From the NCBI GenBank assembly GCA_003455555.1, contig DMQX01000009.1:1-5020 (forward strand): a DNA stretch of 5,020 nt. The letters are read 5' to 3'. The notes below the pieces were generated by a model. That model saw nothing but the letters and a program-made list of their open reading frames with translations. It was not told the origin of the DNA and did no database searches. This DNA is from Candidatus Tayloriibacteriota bacterium. Its GTDB lineage: Bacteria > Patescibacteriota > Minisyncoccia > Phycocordibacterales > UBA11359. This document shows, piece by piece, positions 1 to 5,014 of the stretch (the first letter of the stretch is position 1; the number at the start of each line of letters is the position of its first letter). A program made the position numbers and the translations under genes.

Positions 1-296
1 ACGCGAATCTGATGCAAACACAAATACATATCTTTGTTTGCATATAATATCGGAACATACCACGAACCCTCTCTTTTTTGAGTTGTTGAAGGTACGACTA
101 AATAAAAATGGTGAGAAAGTTTTTTTAGAATAAGACCTGGCCGAGAAAATCTATCATTTTTACCGTTTATCTCTGACCCGACGTTCTCTCCAAATATAAT
201 CCACCATAGTTCACGCTCACTCACTAAAGGTGCCTCAGATTTTATATTATGAATTTTTTCTTTAAGCCGAATCCACTCCAAAAATCTCTTTATCAT
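1..296 (-). CDS. MazF/PemK-like protein, partial (C-terminal end beyond window)
   Basis: This is the N-terminal 98 codons of an open minus-strand frame that runs off the left edge, so no stop is seen. The translation begins MIKRFLEWIRLKEKIH and aligns without gaps to the complete MazF-like gene at 4580-4975; my hand count is 47 identities in 98 residues. Shared family features are the double Trp W31-W32, GEN at 36-38, EINGK at 42-46, the R52-P53 pair typical of the MazF/PemK fold, GSWY at 77-80 and Q96-x-R98. Family knowledge: MazF/PemK proteins are usually mRNA endoribonucleases paired with an antitoxin. No antitoxin gene lies upstream; the preceding gene is gatB, whose stop is 66 nt away with no GC-rich terminator between, so read-through from gatB is possible. 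ATG at 296 is preceded by GGAG at a short distance and by an in-frame GTG at 299. The region is AT-rich (20 G+C in the first 60 bases). Toxin activity is inferred only. Confidence 0.8.
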   Translation of the reverse strand, partial: MIKRFLEWIRLKEKIHNIKSEAPLVSERELWWIIFGENVGSEINGKNDRFSRPGLILKKLSHHFYLVVPSTTQKREGSWYVPILYANKDMYLCLHQIR

Positions 297-304
297 CACT
301 CCAC

Positions 305-357
305 ATTAGCAAATGAAAATAGAGGAATAATCAAAAAATTCTAAAATCTTTCTAAAA
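305..357 (-). promoter_or_regulatory. Putative promoter region of left MazF-like gene
   Basis: Two blocks are shared exactly with the region upstream of the right paralog: on the minus strand, ATTTGCTAAT at 314-305, ending 8 nt before the ATG, and TTTTAGAAAGATTT at 357-344. Between the blocks this copy has 29 nt, against 7 in the other copy. TTGATT at 334-329, an 18-nt spacer and GCTAAT at 310-305 make a possible sigma-70-type promoter. That placement would start the transcript only a few bases from the ATG, giving an almost leaderless mRNA. The block conservation is observed; the promoter reading is inference. Confidence 0.4.
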
Positions 358-362
358 TTCGA

Positions 363-1790
363 CTATTTTGACAACTGTTCCAGAAAAATGGTTTTGAGCA
401 TTTCAGGGTTGGCCGATCCCTTGGTGGCACGCATGCCCTGACCGATCAAAAATTGAAGCGAGGCCTGTTTGCCGGCTTTGTACTCATCAACCGCTTTTTT
501 GTTTTCGGAAATGACGCCGACAATGATCTTGGCTAGCTCACCCACGTCATTTTTTTGAATCAAGTTTTTCTCGCGAGCGATCTCGCCTGCATCGGCACCG
601 GAAATTAGGGCGTCGGCGATCACATCCTTGGCGCCGCGCGAAGAAAGTTCGCCGGCCGAGATCATATCAATGACTTTGGCCAGATTCGCCGGGACCAATT
701 TACCGATCAAGGTTGAAGTTACGTCGAGATTTTGTTTATTAGCTGCACCAACCACATCAGAAGTCAGATAGTTCGCGATCAGCTCGATAGATTTTTTATC
801 TTTACCGACGACGGCACTTTCAAAAAATGTGGCGTAGGCAATATTTTCAACCAAGAAATTGGTGTCTTGTTTTTTTAGGCCAAAACTTTTTTCATAACGA
901 ATACGCTTATCCCATGGCAACTCAGGCAAAGATTGCTTTAATAACTCGAATGAGAATTCCGGAATCTCACTTAATTTCAATTTTGGTAGATCAGGATCGG
1001 GAAAATAGCGATAATCATGAGCATTCTCTTTTGATCGTTGTGAAAAAGTTTTGTTTTTATTCTCGTCCCATCCCCTAGTTTCCTGCACGATCTTTTCACC
1101 GCGCTCCAATGCTTCGATGTGGCGCGCAATTTCATAGGCGACCGCCTTTTCAACCGCTCGGAAAGAGTTCAAGTTCTTTACTTCAACTTTGGTACCGAAT
1201 TTATCGGTATCGCTAACCGAAATATTAGCTTCGACACGCATCTCACCCTTTTCCATATTGGCTTCCGACACTCCGAGCGTTTGCATCAAAAGCTGAAGTT
1301 CTTTGGCGAAAGCCACAGCTTGCTCCGCGCTGTGGATGACCGGCTCGGTTACCAATTCCATAAGCGGCACACCGGCCCGGTTAAAATCCACCAGACTGTA
1401 ATCACCCGTTTCATGGCTCGAACGAGCCGTATCTTCTTCGAGGTGAATACGCGTAAGCTCCACCTCATTGATAACGCCGCCGGAGACGAGCGGATATTTA
1501 TACTGGCTAATCTGGTAGCCTTTTGGAATATCGGGATAAAAATAATTTTTGCGATCGAACTCCGTAAAATCTGCGATTGTTCCACCAACAGCCGTACCCA
1601 TGCGCAAAACATGTTTGACCGCCTCTTTATTTATAACCGGCAAGGTGCCAGGATGACCCATGCAAATAGGACAAATATTCACATTCGGACTTTTTTCATC
1701 CGGATCATTTTTTGAATCACAGAACATCTTGGTTCGCGTTTTCAGCTCTGCGTGAATCTCCAGACCGATTGTAGGCCGATACTTTTCCAT
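363..1790 (-). CDS. gatB: Asp-tRNA(Asn)/Glu-tRNA(Gln) amidotransferase subunit B
   Basis: GatB is the tRNA-binding and kinase/transamidase subunit of the GatCAB complex, which converts misacylated Glu-tRNA(Gln) or Asp-tRNA(Asn) to the amide form in the cytoplasm. The 475-residue length is typical and complete. Visible signatures in order: IGLEIHAEL (8-16) with metal-site residues E11 and H13; a cysteine region C24, C40-x-x-C43; DRKNYFYPDIPKGYQISQY (79-97); HLEED (116-120); DFNRAGVPLMELVTEP (135-150); GEMRVEANISV (182-192); EVKNLNSFRAVEKA (203-216); and HDYRYFPDPDLP (258-269). The C-terminal third is the helical plus YqeY-like tRNA-binding region. The start ATG at 1790 fits the family N-terminus, but the AT-rich leader has no clear Shine-Dalgarno sequence. 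The gene starts 15 nt after the stop of the sulfotransferase-like gene, suggesting co-transcription. Oddity: the usual first Cys-x-Cys pair of zinc-type GatB reads C24-D-S26, so only three of four ligands are present. gatA and gatC are not in the window. Confidence 0.97.
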   Translation of the reverse strand: MEKYRPTIGLEIHAELKTRTKMFCDSKNDPDEKSPNVNICPICMGHPGTLPVINKEAVKHVLRMGTAVGGTIADFTEFDRKNYFYPDIPKGYQISQYKYPLVSGGVINEVELTRIHLEEDTARSSHETGDYSLVDFNRAGVPLMELVTEPVIHSAEQAVAFAKELQLLMQTLGVSEANMEKGEMRVEANISVSDTDKFGTKVEVKNLNSFRAVEKAVAYEIARHIEALERGEKIVQETRGWDENKNKTFSQRSKENAHDYRYFPDPDLPKLKLSEIPEFSFELLKQSLPELPWDKRIRYEKSFGLKKQDTNFLVENIAYATFFESAVVGKDKKSIELIANYLTSDVVGAANKQNLDVTSTLIGKLVPANLAKVIDMISAGELSSRGAKDVIADALISGADAGEIAREKNLIQKNDVGELAKIIVGVISENKKAVDEYKAGKQASLQFLIGQGMRATKGSANPEMLKTIFLEQLSK

Positions 1791-1805
1791 ACTTAATAAT
1801 TTATT

Positions 1806-2621
1806 TTATTGTTTGTTTTTCCAAAAATTGAGCTTACCATATTGCTCGGCAAAAGGCCCTAGAACGGTCGGCCACTGGGGTTTCATCGGTTCAACACGGC
1901 TCCGAATGTCATGCAAACCCTTAAAACCATGAACACTATCATCCTCCCAAGTTACTTGCTTCACGTTATTAAAATTGTGTTCAAAAGGTTTCTCGCCGAG
2001 AAACTTATAGATATCCGCAAAAACTTTTTTGGGGTTTGCCGTCATCACATCGAAATCAACGAGCAACAAACGATCGGAGTAACCGCGCTGAACTGCATCC
2101 ACGACACGATTATATGCCAGTCCTACCGGCTGGTCGGCCTGCATCCAGACCTCAGTTCGCCCCTGAACCGTCTGGAATTTAAAATAATTCTGTGACTCCT
2201 GGCGAACCTGACTAACCGCAGCCGCTGCACGCCAGAGCTTCTCGAAACTAGCCAAAACGTCGCGCACATCTCGAACAGGCACAATAATTTTCATTTTTTG
2301 ACCCAAAACCTTCTCACCCATTTCTATGAGAGACAGCCAACCGCGGCACTTATCAAAAACAATAGGCTTTTCAATGTCACTGTAATAATTATCTAAAATG
2401 CCGCGGAGCACACGCATTTTCCCTGCTTCATTAGGAGCCGCTTTAAATTCGGTCAAGCCATCCCAGGCATTTCGGACACCGAACATGACATCCATAACTC
2501 CGGAGGTACCGGTTGTGTGAAAACGCGGGTTCTGAGCCAAAATATTACACAACAGAGTTGAACCGGAGCGCGGCATACCAGCGACGAAGTAAAAATCTTT
2601 CGGCTTATTTTTTATTATCAT
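1806..2621 (-). CDS. PAPS-dependent sulfotransferase-like protein
   Basis: This 271-residue protein matches the cytosolic/Golgi-type sulfotransferase fold, which moves a sulfuryl group from PAPS to a hydroxyl or amine acceptor. The 5'-phosphosulfate loop is AGMPRSGSTLL (14-24). The 3'-phosphate-binding element is IIVPVRDVRDVLASFEKLWR (112-131), with its conserved R and S positions. The C-terminal part contains LLLVDFDVMTANPKKVFADI, typical of the 'pay attention to this residue, then D/Y..L..NP' region of these enzymes, and a DDSVHGFKGLHDIRSRVEP segment. No signal peptide or membrane segment is evident, so it is probably cytoplasmic. The start at ATG 2621 leaves the P-loop strand near the N-terminus, as usual. 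It lies divergent to two glycosyltransferase-like genes (31-nt gap) and 15 nt upstream of gatB. The context suggests sulfation of a glycan, but the acceptor is unknown. From memory, close relatives occur in marine phage and virus-derived contigs, so acquisition by transfer is possible; I could not check this. Confidence 0.88.
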   Translation of the reverse strand: MIIKNKPKDFYFVAGMPRSGSTLLCNILAQNPRFHTTGTSGVMDVMFGVRNAWDGLTEFKAAPNEAGKMRVLRGILDNYYSDIEKPIVFDKCRGWLSLIEMGEKVLGQKMKIIVPVRDVRDVLASFEKLWRAAAAVSQVRQESQNYFKFQTVQGRTEVWMQADQPVGLAYNRVVDAVQRGYSDRLLLVDFDVMTANPKKVFADIYKFLGEKPFEHNFNNVKQVTWEDDSVHGFKGLHDIRSRVEPMKPQWPTVLGPFAEQYGKLNFWKNKQ

Positions 2622-2626
2622 AATTC

Positions 2627-2642
2627 TTGTAGTATACTACAA
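2627..2642. promoter_or_regulatory. 16-bp perfect palindrome in a divergent promoter region
   Basis: TTGTAGTATACTACAA is a perfect inverted repeat in the 31-nt gap between the divergent sulfotransferase-like gene (start 2621) and glycosyltransferase-like gene (start 2653). It carries TATACT, a good -10 hexamer, on both strands (2633-2638 on plus, 2636-2631 on minus). Both would give transcripts starting within about 10 nt of the respective ATG. The -35 matches are weak: TTTATT at 2611-2616 for plus, and TCGTCA at 2659-2654 for minus with a 17-nt spacer. The ten bases GTAGTATACT recur exactly in the promoter at 4507-4516. It may be a back-to-back promoter, a dimeric-repressor operator, or both. 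Confidence 0.5.
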
Positions 2643-2652
2643 AGATAAAATC

Positions 2653-3567
2653 ATGACGACTGCGACCAACTACATCATCTTCGAAAGTATCGGTGAGGCC
2701 AGCAAAGATATTATGGGTACCGCTGTTGTGGCAGCCATTCATCGGACCTACCCCGATATGCCGATCGTGGTACTGTCCATGCATCCGGAAGTCTGGCTCC
2801 ATAATCCGGACATTTACCGGGTCTACCGTCCCGACCAAACACCATATTTTTATGATGACTATGTTGCTTCAGGCACGAGTAAAATTTTTAAACTCGACCC
2901 GTACCACACCAACGACTTTCTTTTTGGCGGCCTTCATTTAATAGAAGCTTGGTGCAATCTTTGCGGCGTACCTTACAAAGGCGAGATGCCCCGCATTTAT
3001 TTTACGGCCCGGGAAAAACAAGTGCCGGTAAAATTGCTAAAAGTTGATAAGCCGATCTTTTTGATCCAAATTCACGGCGAAGGAGATGGCATGCCTTACC
3101 CAATCGGTTGGAGTCGCAATACCGAACAAGGTATCGCGCAGGAAGTTGTTGATCACATGATTGGGCAAGGTTTTAGAGTTCTGCAAATCGTACCCGCAAA
3201 CGCCCAACTGCTATCCGGCGCCGAGCAAATTGTCTTTGATAATAAACTGTTGATGGCGACTTTACCGCTTTCCTCCAAACGCCTGTTCATCGATTCATTC
3301 CCGCAACATGCGGCCGCGGCGCTCGGTCTGCCTTCGGTCGTGTTGTGGAACACTCTCAATGAAACTCGACATGGTTATAAACTGCATCGAAATATTCAAG
3401 GCAAAGAAACCCCGGAAGTGACAGAGATCCGAGAAAACCTGATCGAGCAATTCAGGATTTCAGGCACCCTCCAACCACACAATCTGACTGCTATCCCAGA
3501 ATATAGTTTCAAAACCACGGAGATCATTAAAGCCCTAAATAAACTATCTTATCTTAAGATAGTGTAA
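2653..3567 (+). CDS. GT9-like glycosyltransferase, first of two tandem paralogs
   Basis: This 304-residue protein resembles the ADP-heptose:LPS heptosyltransferase (GT9, GT-B fold) superfamily. The N-terminal Rossmann-like half shows a G-rich loop region ESIGEASKDIMGTAVVAAI (11-29), where GT9 enzymes carry 'GGLGD...TAVV', then IFKLDPY (78-84) and HLIEAWCNLCGV. The C-terminal half has PIFLIQIHGEGDGMPYPIGW and the donor-site-like block KRLFIDSFPQHAAAALGLP (209-227), equivalent to the GT9 'DSGPMHLAAALG' motif, with D214, S215 and H219 kept but G replaced by F216. Gene 3578-4477 is its clear paralog. The N-terminal loop is less canonical than in that paralog (GGLGKNI), so substrate or activity may differ. 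No signal peptide or membrane helix is seen. ATG 2653 has no clear Shine-Dalgarno sequence and lies about 8 nt after a predicted transcription start. The last codons (LSYLKIV) are encoded by the junction repeat and look like an added tail. Sugar donor and acceptor are unknown. Confidence 0.78.
   Translation: MTTATNYIIFESIGEASKDIMGTAVVAAIHRTYPDMPIVVLSMHPEVWLHNPDIYRVYRPDQTPYFYDDYVASGTSKIFKLDPYHTNDFLFGGLHLIEAWCNLCGVPYKGEMPRIYFTAREKQVPVKLLKVDKPIFLIQIHGEGDGMPYPIGWSRNTEQGIAQEVVDHMIGQGFRVLQIVPANAQLLSGAEQIVFDNKLLMATLPLSSKRLFIDSFPQHAAAALGLPSVVLWNTLNETRHGYKLHRNIQGKETPEVTEIRENLIEQFRISGTLQPHNLTAIPEYSFKTTEIIKALNKLSYLKIV
3274..3326 (+). repeat. Near-identical patch shared by the tandem glycosyltransferase genes (copy 1)
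   Basis: This 53-nt stretch matches 4214-4266 at 51 of 53 positions by hand count. A second exact 20-nt match (3049-3068 with 3989-4008) lies at the same 940-nt offset. The rest of the two genes is much more diverged. The patch encodes the SKRLFIDSFPQHAAAALG donor-site block. Matching synonymous positions suggest recent exchange between the copies. Confidence 0.75.
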
Positions 3568-3585
3568 CCCTAAGATAGTGTACCC
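3543..3585 (+). repeat. Inverted and direct repeat cluster at the paralog junction
   Basis: ACTATCTTA (3543-3551) is followed after a 3-nt loop by its perfect complement TAAGATAGT (3555-3563), and the same TAAGATAGT recurs at 3571-3579. The two right arms belong to a tandem direct repeat, TAAGATAGTGTAACCC (3555-3570) and TAAGATAGTGTACCC (3571-3585). The cluster covers the last codons and stop (TAA 3565-3567) of the first glycosyltransferase-like gene and the GTG start (3578) of the second. In RNA the left arm could pair with either right arm, the outer choice covering the start region. Confidence 0.8.
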
Positions 3586-4477
3586 TATGAGAATTAAACC
3601 GAAACAAAATTACATGATGCTCATTGCCGGAGGACTCGGCAAAAATATTTTGGCTACCGCAGTGGTCGCTTCTTTCAAAGAGGCTCATGAACACGACAAC
3701 CTGACGGTTCTAACTGCGCACCCAACCGCCTGGCAAAATAATCCCGACGTTAAAGACGTTCTTGATCTCAATAACCTATCAGCACTTTTCCCAGATCTTA
3801 TCAAAGACAAGAATTGGACCATATTCAAACACGACCCATATCTGACCGAAGACTTTTTATACCGCCGCAATCACCTGATCGATATTTGGTGCAAACTTCT
3901 GGGTGTCACCGCGACAACCCGACAAACCCGCCTCCATATCACAGAGGAAGAAAAAAAACGAGCGGAAACTTTTCTGCCGGAGGACAAGAAGCCGATCTTT
4001 TTGATCCAGACTAGTGGTGGTGCATCGAATCAAAAATATCCGATTTCCTGGGCTCGAGACTTACCCCTAGCCACCGCGCAAAAAGTTGTTGATGCTATGA
4101 ACAGCAAAGGCTATCACACCCTTCATATTAGAAACATCAACCAGCCAGCGTTGGAAAATGCGACTTGGCTCAATGCTACGACCCGCGAGATCATGGCCCT
4201 ATTACCACTTTCTTCCAAACGCCTGTTCATCGATTCTTTCCCGCAACATGCGGCAGCGGCGCTCGGACTTCCCTCTGTTGTCGCTTGGATAATCAACAGC
4301 CCAAAAATGTTTGGCTATCCGATCCACACCAATATTGAGACTGGGGCTAACGCCGCCTTCCGACATTACCCTACTTCCTACTTAGACAAATTCGATATCA
4401 CCGGCGCTATCGAACAATGTCCATTTGATACGACCGAAATTTTTGATGTTGAAACTATTTTGAAAGCTTTGGAATAG
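3578..4477 (+). CDS. GT9-like glycosyltransferase, second of two tandem paralogs
   Basis: This 299-residue protein (from GTG) is a paralog of the preceding gene, with the same domain plan. It has an N-terminal loop GGLGKNILATAVV that fits the GT9/heptosyltransferase pattern better than the first copy. Next come TIFKHDPYLTEDFLY, HLIDIWCKLLGV, KPIFLIQTSGG, KYPISWARDLP, and the block KRLFIDSFPQHAAAALGLP with D219, S220 and H224. The tail KMFGYPIHTNIETG is followed by a C-terminal helix. The start is uncertain: GTG 3578 lies 10 nt after the previous stop inside a repeat, and ATG 3587 (MRIKPKQNYM) is in frame and equally plausible; neither has a strong Shine-Dalgarno sequence. The tight spacing implies one operon with translational coupling. 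Transcription probably ends at the hairpin 70 nt downstream. From memory, similar proteins are frequent in marine viral contigs as well as in small-genome bacteria. Role inferred: adding sugars to a surface glycan together with the sulfotransferase. Donor and acceptor are not identifiable. Confidence 0.8.
   Translation: MYPMRIKPKQNYMMLIAGGLGKNILATAVVASFKEAHEHDNLTVLTAHPTAWQNNPDVKDVLDLNNLSALFPDLIKDKNWTIFKHDPYLTEDFLYRRNHLIDIWCKLLGVTATTRQTRLHITEEEKKRAETFLPEDKKPIFLIQTSGGASNQKYPISWARDLPLATAQKVVDAMNSKGYHTLHIRNINQPALENATWLNATTREIMALLPLSSKRLFIDSFPQHAAAALGLPSVVAWIINSPKMFGYPIHTNIETGANAAFRHYPTSYLDKFDITGAIEQCPFDTTEIFDVETILKALE
4214..4266 (+). repeat. Near-identical patch shared by the tandem glycosyltransferase genes (copy 2)
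   Basis: This is the partner of 3274-3326 (51 of 53 positions identical, offset 940 nt). It encodes the same donor-site-like residues in the second paralog, and identity falls off on both sides. Confidence 0.75.
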
Positions 4478-4488
4478 CCCCGAAATAC

Positions 4489-4516
4489 TTGACTCAAAAT
4501 ATTGGCGTAGTATACT
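4489..4516 (+). promoter_or_regulatory. Near-consensus sigma-70-type promoter
   Basis: TTGACT (4489-4494) matches the -35 consensus at five of six positions. After a 16-nt spacer, TATACT (4511-4516) matches the -10 consensus at five of six. The predicted start is around 4523. It is the best promoter match I see in the window. It lies after the stop of the second glycosyltransferase-like gene and points at a terminator rather than at a gene. Confidence 0.7.
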
Positions 4517-4522
4517 GTGTTG

Positions 4523-4581
4523 GTAGCAATTTGGGATGTGCCCACGACCCCCGCCCTTTTAGGGCGGGGGGTTATTTTTTT
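4523..4581 (+). ncRNA. Candidate small RNA of about 60 nt
   Basis: A near-consensus promoter (4489-4516) is followed about 25 nt after its predicted start by a strong intrinsic terminator, with no credible gene between. The predicted RNA has a G/U-rich 5' end, a small hairpin TGGG-ATGTG-CCCA (4532-4544), and the terminator hairpin. Its 3' end reaches the stop codon of the convergent MazF-like gene (4580-4582). The RNA would therefore be complementary to any 3' extension of that gene's mRNA, which has no terminator of its own visible on the minus strand. I do not recognise a known RNA family. The start is an estimate of two or three bases accuracy. It could also be a non-functional by-product of a promoter that once drove a lost gene. 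Confidence 0.5.
4548..4581 (+). terminator. Strong Rho-independent terminator
   Basis: CCCCCGCCCT (4548-4557) pairs perfectly with AGGGCGGGGG (4561-4570) around a TTT loop, followed by GTTATTTTTTT. On the plus strand this is a textbook intrinsic terminator serving the glycosyltransferase operon and the candidate small RNA. On the minus strand the stem is followed by TCGTGGGC, not a T-run, so it should not stop the convergent MazF-like gene efficiently. Confidence 0.93.
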
Positions 4582-4975
4582 ATGAGGTCATATGAAGCAT
4601 GAAAAAGACTTCTTTCACCACAGAAACTTCAAATTCATCTAATTCGCCCATCCTTCTGTCTAGGCGTCGGTAATCAAAAACTCTACTTTGAGACAAAACA
4701 ACAACTTGCGGTATTCCTAAAAAATAGATTGGTGCATACCAGGATCCAACCTTGTTTTTAGTACTTAGTGGCAAACCAAGGAATGAATACTTATCGTATT
4801 TCTTAAAAACTAGAACAGGCCGAGTAAAATTATTGCTCTTGCCATTTATTTCTACACCGATGTTTTCTCCAACAGCGCACCACCATACTTCACCTTCTTT
4901 GAAGAGAGGCGGCTGATAATTTCTTGTGTGTAACTTCTCTTTCAGTCCGATCCATTCTAGAAATCTTTTTATCAT
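4580..4975 (-). CDS. MazF/PemK-like protein (complete)
   Basis: This 131-residue protein has an N-terminal helix-like segment MIKRFLEWIGLKEKLH (1-16), a variable linker, then a MazF/PemK-type beta-barrel core: GEVWW (28-32), GENIGVEINGK (36-46), R52-P53-VLVF, L70-S-T72, GSWY (77-80), and VVVLSQSRVFDYRRL (91-105) with the conserved S/T-Q-x-R pattern. Family knowledge: such proteins are usually sequence-specific mRNA interferases, dimeric and cytoplasmic, held in check by a labile antitoxin. No antitoxin gene is seen downstream, and upstream the window ends within 45 nt, so a partner there cannot be excluded. The core is preceded by about 27 extra residues compared with classical MazF. ATG 4975 is supported by identity with the left paralog's start; the upstream bases show no good Shine-Dalgarno sequence. 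It is convergent with the glycosyltransferase operon and its stop abuts the plus-strand terminator. Interferase activity is inferred, not shown. Confidence 0.85.
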   Translation of the reverse strand: MIKRFLEWIGLKEKLHTRNYQPPLFKEGEVWWCAVGENIGVEINGKSNNFTRPVLVFKKYDKYSFLGLPLSTKNKVGSWYAPIYFLGIPQVVVLSQSRVFDYRRLDRRMGELDEFEVSVVKEVFFMLHMTS

Positions 4976-4983
4976 CCACGAAT

Positions 4984-5014
4984 ATTAGCAAATAGAAATG
5001 AAATCTTTCTAAAA
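4984..5014 (-). promoter_or_regulatory. Putative promoter region of right MazF-like gene
   Basis: On the minus strand, TTTTAGAAAGATTT (5014-5001) and ATTTGCTAAT (4993-4984) are identical to the blocks upstream of the left paralog. The second block is again exactly 8 nt before the ATG. TTTAGA (5013-5008), an 18-nt spacer and GCTAAT (4989-4984) could be a weak promoter giving a nearly leaderless mRNA. TAGAAA (4993-4998) and TTTCTA (5006-5011) form an inverted repeat with a 7-nt spacer that overlaps it. Confidence 0.4.

Noticed and set aside
827..1078. Open frame of 83 codons on the plus strand
   Set aside because: Antisense shadow of gatB with low-complexity, unlikely composition.
1119..1715. 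Open frame of 198 codons on the plus strand
   Set aside because: It lies entirely antisense to gatB, whose family motifs are unmistakable; its translation resembles no known protein and is a coding shadow.
2605..2838. Minus-strand open frame of 77 codons across the divergent gap
   Set aside because: It overlaps the starts of two well-supported genes and reads as a shadow of the glycosyltransferase-like gene.
4536..4562. Eight-codon frame (MCPRPPPF) inside the candidate small RNA, ending in the terminator loop
   Set aside because: It recalls a leader peptide, but it has no properly spaced ribosome binding site, and no gene on the plus strand follows for it to control.
4548..4570. GC-rich hairpin considered as a bidirectional terminator
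   Set aside because: The minus-strand side is followed by TCGTGGGC rather than a run of T, so only plus-strand termination is supported.
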